A DNA stretch of 14,894 bases from Baffinella frigidus (GCA_026770585.1 MU646969.1:241692-256585), one strand, 5' to 3'; counted from the first letter of the stretch, positions 5,462-12,306 are shown. Numbers and translations are program-made. The notes: generated by a model from the sequence alone, not told the origin.

Positions 5462-5533
5462 GTGCTCTTCGACCCAACCCTCAGCCTCCTCTCTCTCCCT
5501 TCGCTCAACCTCATCGGCTCCGACTTCCGCGGG
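5462..5533 (+). CDS. Exon 'd' of the unrecognised plus-strand gene
   Basis: This is a 24-codon exon (VLFDPTLSLLSLPS then LNLIGSDFRG) between the acceptor CTTGCCCAG and the donor CGCGGG|GTAAAC. Both borders are clean and telomere-like filler lies on each side. Its phase (0 in, 0 out) fits the exon at 5916. The Leu-rich beginning and IGSDFR end look like a structured segment; the family is unknown. Confidence 0.55.
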
Positions 5534-5915
5534 GTAAACCCTGATCAAGTTCCCTTTAGTGAATTCAACCCTAAACCTTAAACCCTAAACCCTGAACCCT
5601 GGACCCCTCATTGCCAAACCTGTCCTCTCGGAAGAGCCCACACCCTAACCCCTACCCCCGAATCCCAGCCCCTAAACCATACCCCTTAAACCCTAAATCC
5701 TAACCCTTAACCCCTCACCCCTTACCCCTAACCCCTAACCCCTAACCCCTAACCTCTAACCCCTAACCCCTAACCCCCGAACCCTGAACCCTGAACCCTG
5801 AACCCTGAACCCTAACTCCCCTCCCCAAAACCATCCACCCCGAAACCACACACTCTCACCCCCGTACCCCAAACACCGTAACCCTCATACCCTCAACCCT
5901 AACTCCGTTTTGCAG

Positions 5916-5993
5916 GCTGGCAAGTGGGTTGAGTGCATCACGACGCTGAAGCTCCTCGACGTTGTTGGGAACCTGGCGTGGCGAGCCGACCAG
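5916..5993 (+). CDS. Exon 'e' of the unrecognised plus-strand gene
   Basis: This exon has 26 codons, AGKWVECITTLKLLDVVGNL then AWRADQ, with acceptor CGTTTTGCAG and donor CAG|GTCCGA. It is phase 0 on both sides. Its final seven residues recur at 6107-6136 as LAWRDDQ, pointing to a partial exon duplication in the intron. It joins in phase to the exon at 6223 (VWVYKVTYQ). The family is not recognised; the WV-E-C and W-R-D patterns look like a compact folded domain. Confidence 0.6.
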
Positions 5994-6106
5994 GTCCGAA
6001 CCCGAAACCCTACACCGTTATTGTCCAGCATCCCCAAACCCTAACCCATACACCTTGCACGCGAAACCCTAATCCTCACATATCAAAACCTAAACCGTAA
6101 ACCGAA

Positions 6107-6136
6107 GCTGGCGTGGCGCGACGACCAGGAGCGGGT
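6107..6136 (+). pseudogene. Partial duplicate of exon 'e' 3' end
   Basis: CTGGCGTGGCGCGACGACCA encodes LAWRDDQERV and closely matches the end of exon 5916-5993 (CTGGCGTGGCGAGCCGACCA, LAWRADQ). It is followed by GT|GTAAGTGG, a strong donor-like sequence. No proper upstream acceptor is seen beyond a bare AG. It may be an alternative 3' exon or a relic of unequal recombination. Confidence 0.5.
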
Positions 6137-6222
6137 GTAAGTGGTCACGTGCACTAGACACTCAACCCCAAATACCAAACCTAGGTGTTCCCAAACCCCT
6201 AACCCCGTACCCCAAAACACAG

Positions 6223-6280
6223 GTGTGGGTATACAAGGTGACGTACCAGGACCCCGGGCGCCTCATCTGTTCCAACAACG
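6223..6280 (+). CDS. Exon 'f' of the unrecognised plus-strand gene
   Basis: After the acceptor AAAACACAG the frame reads VWVYKVTYQDPGRLICSNN and one more base. The continuing codon completes as Gly with the next exon (GC at 6440), giving SNN-G-FALYGSD, so the join is in phase. The intron would then begin GATAATTC rather than GT. This could be a one-base insertion in an ancestral GTAATT, a rare GA-AG intron, or a sign that the gene is dead. Confidence 0.5.
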
Positions 6281-6439
6281 GATAATTCTCCCGAAACCTC
6301 CCCCGCGGTAAACCCTTAACTCTCAACCCGGAACCCAACTGTAAAGCACTAAACCTTAAACCCTAAACAATAAAAACAATATCAAACACCTGATTGTAAA
6401 GCAGCTTATTGTAACCCTGAACCCTCCACCCTCCACCAG

Positions 6440-6475
6440 GCTTCGCGCTCTACGGAAGCGACGCGAGCTGGCAGG
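6440..6475 (+). CDS. Exon 'g' of the unrecognised plus-strand gene
   Basis: This 36-bp exon (FALYGSDASWQ with two bases before and one after) lies between the acceptor TCCACCAG and the donor CAGG|GTAAAT. It is in phase with the preceding exon. The two other frames across it are Arg-rich and unconvincing. Very short exons are typical of this gene. Confidence 0.5.
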
Positions 6476-6482
6476 GTAAATC

Positions 6483-6505
6483 GTGGATGCTGCTGGCGTG
6501 GTCTG
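6483..6505 (+). pseudogene. Relic copy of the mini-exon at 6606-6630
   Basis: CGTGGATGCTGCTGGCGTGGT parallels CGTGGAAGCTGCCGGCGCGGT at 6612-6632, including the GT that would be the donor. This copy lies directly after exon 'g' without its own acceptor, so it is probably a duplicated fragment. Confidence 0.4.
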
Positions 6506-6605
6506 AACCCCAAACTCCAAACCCCCAATTCTTAAACCCCCTAACCCCCAACTCTGACCCTCAACCCCCAATTTGAACCCCAGACCCCCGATCCTTCATC
6601 CCCAG

Positions 6606-6630
6606 CCCCCCCGTGGAAGCTGCCGGCGCG
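6606..6630 (+). CDS. Mini-exon 'h' of the unrecognised plus-strand gene
   Basis: Between the acceptor TTCATCCCCAG and the donor CGCG|GTACTT the frame in phase with exon 'g' reads A-PPWKLPA plus two bases. Only seven full codons are present, so confidence is limited. The following exon looks best in phase 0, which does not match, so the join is unresolved. Confidence 0.35.
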
Positions 6631-6789
6631 GTACTTCCTCAACCCCTAACGTGACGGGTTTTATTGGACACCCATAAATTCATGCAACCCCAAACCCCAA
6701 ACCCCAAACACTCAACACTAAATTCTGAACCCAAACCCTAGTCCCCAAACCCCAAACCCAAACCCTGAACCCCACCCCCCAAACCTCAG

Positions 6790-6835
6790 GTCTTCATGTG
6801 GGAGGCGGACGAAAACCCCGACTGCATCTCTAGCC
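6790..6835 (+). CDS. Exon 'i' (VFMWEADENPDC), copy 1
   Basis: After the acceptor AACCTCAG the frame reads VFMWEADENPDCISSP before dissolving into filler. A near-identical start (VLMWEADENR) follows 104 bases later at 6894. No clear GT donor is visible after CISS. One of the two copies may be a duplicate or an alternative exon. Confidence 0.45.
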
Positions 6836-6893
6836 CCAAACTCAAGACCCCAGACCCTAACCCCCTAACCCCAACCCCCAAACCCTACACCAG

Positions 6894-6950
6894 GTATTGA
6901 TGTGGGAAGCGGACGAAAACCGCTCTAGAGACCTCGCTCCGGTCTCTCCT
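6894..6950 (+). CDS. Exon 'i' duplicate (VLMWEADENRSRDLAPVS)
   Basis: The acceptor CTACACCAG precedes GTATTGATGTGGGAAGCGGA, which parallels the copy at 6790. The 3' portion (ACCTCGCTCCGGTCTC, DLAPVS) recurs at about 7107-7122 as ACCTGGCTCCGGTCTC within GGACVPDLAPVS. Sequence between them (about 6975-7085) carries an inverted pair, TCTCTGTTGCATCGACA and its relative TTGTTGAAGCAACAGAGG, around a reversed G-rich telomere-like patch. This looks like an insertion that split the exon. Confidence 0.4.
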
Positions 6951-7334
6951 CAACCACAAAACTGAGAGGAAAAGCAGTCTCTGTTGCATCGACATTTAGA
7001 GACTAGGGTTGGGGGTTAGGGTTTGCTGTTCAGGGTTTTGAGTACAGGGCAAAAGGGTTGTTGAAGCAACAGAGGCTACATCTCCGGCGGGGCGTGCGTG
7101 CCCGACCTGGCTCCGGTCTCCCCCTCACCCCAAACCCCAAACCCTAAACCCCAAAATCCTAAACCACCAACCCTAAACCACCAACTCCAAACCCTAAACC
7201 CCAAACCCCAAACCACACACTCTGAACCCTCAATCCAAGACCCCACACCCTAAAACCCAAACAACCCGGGGTACAGGCAGGTCGGGGTGGTACACAGTAA
7301 ACCTTAACCCCTGAAGTGCCAACCCCTAACGCAG

Positions 7335-7411
7335 TTGTTCCCCTGGAACGACGGCGGGAGGTGCTCCGGGAATGCGATCAACGCGCCGGTGCCGAGCAAG
7401 AGAGTTTGCAG
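7335..7411 (+). CDS. Exon 'j' of the unrecognised plus-strand gene
   Basis: After the acceptor CTAACGCAG the frame reads LFPWNDGGRCSGNAINAPVP then SKRVC and two bases (AG). The next exon supplies C, giving Ser and continuing SDVADSSDG. The intron would start GCACGC, so this is a candidate GC-AG intron. Two Cys residues and several Gly suggest an extracellular or secreted domain, which is an inference. Confidence 0.5.
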
Positions 7412-7693
7412 GCACGCCCTAAACCGTACACACCACACCCTAAACCCCAATCCCTAATCCCTAATCCCTGAACACTAAACCCGGAACCATACACCCTTTA
7501 GGGTGTAAGGTTTAAGGTTTAGGATTAGGGTTTAGGGAATAGCGTTTGGTGATGAGCTCTTACCCTAACCCCCAAATCCCCTAGGAGCTAAACCCCAACC
7601 CCCAACCCCCAAATCCAAACCCGAATCCTTAATCCTACGCCCTAAACCATCTCGAATACAAGAACCCTAACCCTCACACCTACACTCCCGCAG

Positions 7694-7754
7694 CGACGTT
7701 GCGGACTCCTCGGATGGGCTCATCAACATGGAGCTCCTCTCCGCGCCTCTCCTG
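7694..7754 (+). CDS. Exon 'k' of the unrecognised plus-strand gene
   Basis: Acceptor ACTCCCGCAG and donor CTCCTG|GTAACC enclose one base plus 20 codons, DVADSSDGLINMELLSAPLL. The phase matches exon 'j'. The peptide is well balanced, and the immediate downstream sequence is a CCCTCAA sub-array. Confidence 0.55.
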
Positions 7755-7767
7755 GTAACCCTCCACC

Positions 7768-7799
<32 letters not shown>

Positions 7800-7959
7800 A
7801 TCCTCAACCCTCAACCCTCAACCCGAACCCCTAAACTCCCCAAACCCAACACCATAAACCCTAAACCAAAAATCCCAAACCCGAAACCCTAAACCCCAAA
7901 CCTCAAACCTCAAACCCCAAACCCCAAACCCCAACCCCCAACCCCAAACCCCAAACCAG

Positions 7960-8015
7960 GGTTCGCAACGGTCGTCGTGGTGGTTGACCACGCGACGCAT
8001 GGGAAGCGTGTCTCG
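7960..8015 (+). CDS. Exon 'l' of the unrecognised plus-strand gene
   Basis: After the acceptor AAACCAG the best frame reads FATVVVVVDHATHGKRVS, ending at TCTCG|GTTACC in phase 0. This joins in frame to either downstream VVL exon. The beta-strand-like FATVVVVVD followed by a turn resembles an Ig-like or adhesion-type fold. The 5' phase does not match exon 'k' directly, so an exon is missing or a border is misplaced. Confidence 0.45.
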
Positions 8016-8244
8016 GTTACCTCTAAACCCTGAACCCTAAATAGTGAACCCCAAGCCCTAACCCCTAACCACTAACCCCTATCGCCTAAACCGTAAATCC
8101 TGAACTCTAAACCCCAATGACCCGCGCCACCTTCACCCGCGCCACCTTACACCCTCATCCCGAAACCCGAAACCCTGAACCCGAAACCCGAATCCCGAAA
8201 CACACACCCTAAACTGATTACTGAATCTCCACGCGTTCTCTCAG

Positions 8245-8304
8245 GTGGTTCTCCTCATAGGTAGCAAAGCCGGCAGGGCATGCCGGACAGCCACAGCCTT
8301 CCAC
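8245..8304 (+). CDS. Exon 'm', copy 1 (VVLLIGSKAGRAC...)
   Basis: After the acceptor TTCTCTCAG the frame reads VVLLIGSKAGRACRTATAFH then a stop. It parallels the exon at 8442 (VVLSVGSKVGGACLTATAG). It lacks the downstream half of that exon and runs into CACTGAACCCTGAACC filler, so it is most likely a truncated duplicate. Confidence 0.45.
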
Positions 8305-8441
8305 TGAACCCTGAACCCTAAACCCCAAACCTTAAGTTTTGAACCTTAAGCCTCAAGCTCTGAAACTTGAGATCTGGACCCAAACCTGATCCCTGAACCC
8401 GGAACCCTCAACCCTCAACCCTCAACCTCAAACCCACCCAG

Positions 8442-8534
8442 GTGGTGCTCAGCGTGGGGAGCAAGGTTGGCGGGGCATGCCTCACAGCCACGGCGGGGAA
8501 CGAATCCGAGCCCAACTCTTTGATGCCGTTCGAG
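8442..8534 (+). CDS. Exon 'm', copy 2, the complete version
   Basis: Acceptor ACCCACCCAG and donor TTCGAG|GTGCCG enclose exactly 31 codons: VVLSVGSKVGGACLTATAGN then ESEPNSLMPFE. It is phase 0 on both sides, in frame with exon 'l'. It is the best preserved of three related copies (8245, 8442, 8774) and presumably the functional one. Confidence 0.55.
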
Positions 8535-8773
8535 GTGCCGCCTCCACACTCAACCCTGAAGGATTAGGGAAGGTTTCCCTCACTGCAAGGTTCCCCCCAA
8601 GTTTCAAAATATAGATTGCAAGTGGTACTAGTTCCAATCTACAACCCCGCGGTCTGTTGCCAGCGTAGAGTTCTGGGTTTGGGTCTAGGGTTCAGGGTTA
8701 AGGTTGAGGGCTTGGGGTTTGAGGTTAAAGGTGTAGGGTTTAGGGATTGGGGTGCCCGATTGTATGCGCGGGG

Positions 8774-8824
8774 AAAGCCACGGCGGGGAACGAATCTGTG
8801 CCCAAATCGTCGCTGCCGTTCGAG
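8774..8824 (+). pseudogene. Exon 'm', copy 3 (3' half only)
   Basis: KATAGNESVPKSSLPFE, 17 codons, ends at the same TTCGAG|GTGCCG donor as the copy at 8442. Its 5' half is missing. It is preceded by a reversed, G-rich telomere-like patch (8672-8755) in place of the acceptor, as if a rearrangement in the intron repeat cut the exon. Confidence 0.5.
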
Positions 8825-9188
8825 GTGCCGCCGAAACCCGAAATCCTGAACCTTGAACCCCTTAAGCCTCAACCATCAACTCTAAACCCCTTAAACCCTA
8901 AACCCTGAACCCTGAACCCTGAACCCTGAAACCTCCAAACCCCCAAATCCCAAGCCCCAAGCCCCAAGTCCCAAACCCCCAAGGAGAAAACAAAATCAAA
9001 CCCAAACACCTAAACAGGTCAACCCCAACCCCCAAAATCAGCTGGCGCAAGCGCCCAAACCTTTACCCCTAGCCCCAGGAGGTCATTGACCCCACCCCCC
9101 AACCCCAGGAGGTTTTTCAAAACGACCCCAAACCTACACCCTCAAACCCAAACCTACACCCTGAAACCTATACACTAAACCCCGTCAG

Positions 9189-9225
9189 ATCGTTCCCCAA
9201 TGGCACCATGGAGACCATCATCCAG
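9189..9225 (+). CDS. Last visible exon of the unrecognised plus-strand gene
   Basis: Acceptor CCCCGTCAG and strong donor ATCCAG|GTAAGC flank one base plus 12 codons, SFPNGTMETIIQ. The asparagine lies in an N-G-T sequon, so glycosylation is possible if secreted. Upstream, two near-identical CCCCAGGAGGT starts (about 9074 and 9105) are possible further mini-exon relics. No later exon is recognised beyond the AT-rich island. Confidence 0.5.
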
Positions 9226-9274
9226 GTAAGCCCCCCCTTCAGGATTTGGGGTTTAGGGTTGCCATTGAGATCGT

Positions 9275-9510
9275 TCGTGCAACATTTTTATCGGCTCATA
9301 TTTTAATATAATTATACCGGTCATGAGTATGTTTTATTAATTTGTTATCTGTATTTATATTGTTTTTAACAATATTACCATTTTCTAATACCAAAAATGT
9401 GCAAAACCTAATATTTTTTCAAGTATCCTACATCCATACATTCTTTTTGATACCTAATATTGTTAAAATTCAACCAAAAAATGATTGATTACTTGCTTGA
9501 ATACCAATTG
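9275..9510. other. AT-rich island
   Basis: This stretch of about 235 bp is dominated by A and T (TTTTAATATAATTATACCGG, AATATTTTTTCAAGTATCC), in sharp contrast to the GC-rich, C-run-rich flanks. No ORF of note is seen. It could be an organelle- or nucleomorph-derived insertion, an AT-rich element, or an intergenic regulatory/UTR segment at the end of the plus-strand gene. Confidence 0.75.
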
Positions 9511-9525
9511 CAGATCTGTCGCACT

Positions 9526-9840
9526 CTATTTGGTCTCACCAATTTGGTGAGCCTGTGCGCTTTCCCGATTGTGAGGAGTCTTGCCGCACAAGTTTTTGGT
9601 GAACTTCTTGCACGCCCTGCACGGATACTCAATCTTGTCTGGCGAACCCCCGCAGGGGGTACCCCACTCATACCCGGATGACCTTGCAAAAGCGTGCCTG
9701 GTGAACCCCCGAACTTCCGCCTCGAGAATCCTGCAAGCCGGTTTTGTACAAGAGAGAGAGAGAGAGTTCTTTTTTGACAACCATTTGGTCCGGATCCGCT
9801 CAGTCATTGAGGTGATTTTAGTGGACCGGCCTGGCGCCAT
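9526..9840 (-). CDS. Possible small Cys/His-containing protein, uncertain
   Basis: A 104-codon minus-strand frame contains IEYPCRACKKFTKNLCGKTP followed by HNRESAQAHQIGE. The spacing C-x2-C-x12-H-x7-H, with an aromatic near the second Cys, is reminiscent of a C2H2 zinc finger or zinc ribbon, though the second His is too far away for a classic finger. The N-terminal third overlaps a dispersed repeat also found at 4577-4630, so part of the frame is repeat-derived. It may instead be a fragment of a repeated gene family or mobile element. Coding status is undecided. Confidence 0.3.
   Translation of the reverse strand: MAPGRSTKITSMTERIRTKWLSKKNSLSLSCTKPACRILEAEVRGFTRHAFARSSGYEWGTPCGGSPDKIEYPCRACKKFTKNLCGKTPHNRESAQAHQIGETK
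9751..9809. repeat. Dispersed repeat, copy 2 (GAGAGTTCTTTTTTGACAAC)
   Basis: This is the partner of the copy at 4577-4630, with the same order: an AG dinucleotide tract, GTTC-T-TT-TTGACAACC, TGGTCCGGATC, then CAGTCA. The AG tract is longer here (about nine repeats). Confidence 0.65.
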
Positions 9841-9869
9841 GGGAGATGGAATTCCCTTTTCCAGGTAGC

Positions 9870-10139
9870 CTTGTATCTACCTTCCTAGCGCTTTCCCTCT
9901 ATATCACTATCAGCGGCGTTTCAGCGTCGCTCCGTGCGTCCCGTACCCGCCACAACATCCCCGTCAACCCCCCCTTCCCGTCGTCCTAACCCCGCCCCGT
10001 TGCCCCCCCCCACGCCCGTCATCTCTGGGGATACAACCCTGTAGGATGGCCTTAGTGAATCCCCAGCCCGTCTCGTCCCGCCAGTCGCCAACTCTCGCCG
10101 CCCCCCCAAACCCGTCGCCCCAACCCCCGCCGCCCTGAC
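9870..10139. other. C-rich low-complexity stretch
   Basis: CCCGTC and CCCCGCC motifs recur with runs of C up to nine. There is no credible exon: open frames on the minus strand give Gly/Arg-rich peptides expected of the composition. It grades into the minisatellite that follows. Confidence 0.4.
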
Positions 10140-10395
10140 CCTGTAGAGGTCGCCCCCTCCCAAAAAATGTCGCCCCAACCGTGGCGCTCTCCCCGTCCGT
10201 GAATCAAGAGCAAGCCCCCCCCCGTCCGTTCACCGAGAGCGGCGCTGTCCCCGTCATTGACCGAGAGCAGCGCGCTCCCCGTCCGTCATCCGAGAGCGGC
10301 GCTCTGAACTCCCGTCAACCGAGAGCGGCGCTTTCCCCGACTATTTACCGAGAGCGGCGCTCTCCCCGTCCGTCCACCCAGAGCGACGCTCTCTT
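10140..10395. repeat. 28-29 bp minisatellite
   Basis: Clear units containing GAGAGCGGCGCTCTCCCCGT begin at 10235, 10263, 10292, 10321 and 10350, spaced 28 or 29 bases. Degenerate units extend before (GTGGCGCTCTCCCCGTCCGT near 10181) and after (GAGCGACGCTCTC at 10381). Each unit contains an imperfect inverted pair, GAGAGCG and CGCTCTC, so hairpins are possible. Confidence 0.85.
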
Positions 10396-10396
10396 T

Positions 10397-10441
10397 GTAC
10401 AAGAAAACTGGTTTCTTATGAGCAAGGTACCCCTGTGGATA
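10397..10441. mobile_element. Remnant of the TACAGGGGTACC element family
   Basis: TTGTACAAGAAA at the left and TTATGAGCAAGGTACCCCTG plus TGG at the right match the ends of the elements at 12181 and 12545. The C-run and central palindrome are missing, so this looks like an internally deleted copy. Confidence 0.55.
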
Positions 10442-11100
10442 ATCGTCGCCTCAAATCTTGATCCTCGAACAGATACGTTTAGAGTTTGGGGTTGAGGGAA
10501 AGCCAGATGGTGGCCATGTTGGTTGCGGTTAAAAAAAACGCGTGTTCACCCACCAGCAAATGTGGGCGGGGCGAGGCGACAAGGGCCTGCTCAAGGGTTA
10601 CTCGAAATTAGGGGCATGCACCGCCTAACATGTAGGGTCCTACAGACGGGTTAGTCCTTGGGGGGTGGGGAGCGGGGGGTAGGGCCAGTGAGAGCAGCAG
10701 GGTGTCTGTGAATCAAGGAGCTGGATGAGGGCGGTTCCCTTCAATTTCCTTTAATTTGTAAGGAGCTGGTTTTCCATAATATTGGGCCCGTTCACAAAAT
10801 TCATGACCCCCAGAGCGGTCGTTTTCAGATTGCCGGGACTTACAGGGGCCTTCTGAGCCAGGCACCCTTGTAAGCACCAGATTCGGGGAGAACGTCATTT
10901 CAAGTGAGAGAACAGCGAGCATGCTGTGCATCGCTCGCACCCCCCCGTAAAGAGGAAACAGGACTCATAGACCAGTCAACTAGTGCCCAGGGCTTCAGAT
11001 AACTAGAACTGATGTACGCTTGGGCCCGAGGTAGAACGCGAGTAAAGCGACTGCTACGCGTGGCGTCAAGAGACTTCTGCTCCCATCGAGTGGGTGCCCC
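10442..11100. other. Unassigned stretch
   Basis: It contains a brief G-rich telomere-like patch at 10478-10498, a run of eight A at 10530, and a small hairpin at 10839-10874 (CTTACAGGGG ... CCCTTGTAAG) whose ends resemble the TACAGGGGTACC element. No recognisable exon is seen. A 75-codon minus-strand frame at 10713-10940 has no domain. Confidence 0.35.
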
Positions 11101-11326
11101 TGAGTGGAGCTAATCGTACCTGCGGTGCCAGGCCGACCAATCCTCACAAAGGAACATGCAAAAGAGGCGTGTGACCATATTCTCTATCGCCCGTGTACTT
11201 TCTCCGTGCGTACAGAAGTACGCTACGCATACATGTGCTTAATCCCTGTAGCCGCCTGGTTTACAGAGAGCTCTCTTCCAGAGCCGAGAAAAACCTGTCC
11301 TCCACAGCAACCCCCAAACCAACAAC

Positions 11327-11398
11327 CACACGTGTCAAAAAACTCCGGAACCAAACGTGTCCAAAACCCGGAACAACCAAATGTGTCTAAAAAACCCA
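11327..11398. repeat. Three-unit tandem repeat of about 25-29 bp
   Basis: ACACGTGTCAAAAAACTCCG, AAACGTGTCCAAAACCCGGA and AAATGTGTCTAAAAAACCCA follow one another, each with GAACAACCA-like spacers. Both strands stay open across it, which gives repeat-derived peptides. It lies inside a 128-codon plus-strand frame (11104-11490) with no recognisable domain, so that frame is not called as a gene. Confidence 0.65.
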
Positions 11399-11550
11399 GA
11401 ACGGCGCGCAACGAAACAGCGAAACAGCGTCCCTGGTGCGCGGCTCCCCGCCCGCACGTGGCCCAGAAGGACATCTCAGCCTTCCGGTGACCCACGGCTC
11501 ACAACCTATGCGACCCTGCCGCCTCTCGGCCGAGGAATCCGTCCGGCGTG

Positions 11551-11553
<3 letters not shown>

Positions 11554-11584
<31 letters not shown>
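11554..11584. repeat. (CT)n microsatellite, about 15 units
   Basis: This is an uninterrupted CTCTCT tract. It lies just after (minus-strand sense) the donor-like end of the exon at 11603-11954, so it would be in the adjoining intron or 3' region as GAGAGA. Confidence 0.95.
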
Positions 11585-11587
<3 letters not shown>

Positions 11588-11602
11588 CTCTACATGCTTT
11601 AC

Positions 11603-11954
11603 GCAGTGCCGAAGTCATCTTCCTGCATGTCCTGCAGACCGAAAACGTCGAAAGTCGTTTGGCCCTGCTGGGTCATCGCAGCCCCTTGTATCGATGGGTT
11701 CGATCGCATGTTCACGCGCGGCGGGCCGCGGAAGGCGGTGCTCGGCGCGAAAGTGGAGACTGCGAAGCGCGGGGGGATCATGAGCGTCGGGGCGGCGGGG
11801 GACGTGCCCGCAATGCGCGGGATGTTGATGTTGGCTACGACGCGCGGCGTGGCGGCCGGCTCGGCGAACACCATGTCAGCCGAATACACCATGCCCGGGA
11901 TGACGCGACGCGCGCCGTCAGAGTTGACGCTCACGGGGCGCGCGGGGGGGGGTC
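11603..11954 (-). CDS. Exon of an unrecognised Pro/Ala/Ser-rich minus-strand protein
   Basis: The minus strand is open for 116 codons between a textbook pyrimidine-rich acceptor (TTTCCTCCTGCCCGGCAG) and a donor GCACTGC|GTAAAG. It starts PPPARPVSVNSDGARRVIPG and contains MVYSADMVFAEPAATPRVVA, MIPPRFAVSTFAPSTAFRGP and, at the end, TTFDVFGLQDMQEDDFGTA. The composition (Pro, Ala, Ser, Met, with an acidic aromatic-containing tail) resembles disordered regulatory regions, for example of RNA-binding or transcription-related proteins, but no domain is recognised. In the same frame a stop (TAA) directly follows, so the exon could also be the 3' end of the gene. It is grouped with the minus-strand exons at 12746, 13726 and 14106 by strand and style only. 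Confidence 0.5.
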
Positions 11955-12180
11955 CTGCCGGGCAGGAGGAAATTGTTCACGCTCGGGCAACGCTGACGCT
12001 GTTGGCGATAGAGTGAGCAGGCCTACCTCCCTCACCCCCCCCACTTTGGCCCTTGAAAAGGACCCTATCCCCGCACGAATTTCGCGCGTGGCATGCCCTG
12101 GCGGCACGCGGTTTCAGCGCAGCTGCCACGCTGTGCTCACCGTGCCTCCTTGACACGAGTGTTCCACCATGCCTGGAGTT

Positions 12181-12306
12181 GTACAGAGGTACCTCGCTCA
12201 TAAGAACCCCCCCCCCCCCAGGACCCTACTGTAGGCCTATGCCTAGGGCCATACGGTGGACCTAAGGAGGGGGGGGCGATGTTTTATGAGCGAGGTACCC
12301 CTGTAG
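12181..12306. mobile_element. TACAGGGGTACC-type MITE, copy at 12.2 kb
   Basis: The ends are GTACAGAGGTACCTCGCTCA-TAAGAA and TTTTATGAGCGAGGTACCCC-TGTAG, inverted copies of each other (about 25 bp). Inside are a C-run, a symmetric core (GTAGGCCTATGCCTAGGGCC) and a G-run, so the whole unit is a long imperfect hairpin without coding capacity. Confidence 0.85.

Larger units (their letters stand above)
5395..9260. repeat. Long domain of intronic telomere-like filler, mostly C-rich on plus
   Basis: Almost all non-exonic sequence here is built from CCCTAAACCC, CCCCAAACCC, CCCTGAACCC, CCCTCAACCC and CCCCTAACCC variants. Local near-perfect sub-arrays include 5710-5775 (CCCCTAA), 5779-5815 (CCCTGAA), 7760-7820 (CCCTCAA) and 7905-7955 (CCCCAAA). 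The C-rich strand is plus, the coding strand of the exons embedded in it. Short inverted patches are G-rich on plus at about 7004-7036, 7499-7545, 8672-8755 and 9240-9258. Different sub-arrays have different heptamers, indicating repeated local amplification. Confidence 0.92.

Noticed and set aside
4138-9260. A true telomere or subtelomere end
   Set aside because: The heptamers are degenerate, change unit from place to place, switch orientation and are interrupted by exon-like sequence. A chromosome end would be a long, near-perfect, single-orientation array.
11104-11490. 128-codon plus-strand ORF
   Set aside because: Its second half is a short tandem repeat open on both strands and its first half has no domain. 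Composition explains it.
11548-12153. 201-codon plus-strand ORF
   Set aside because: It starts in a (CT)n tract (SLSLSLSLS) and continues Arg/Gly/Ala-rich, the antisense shadow of the better-supported minus-strand exon at 11603-11954.
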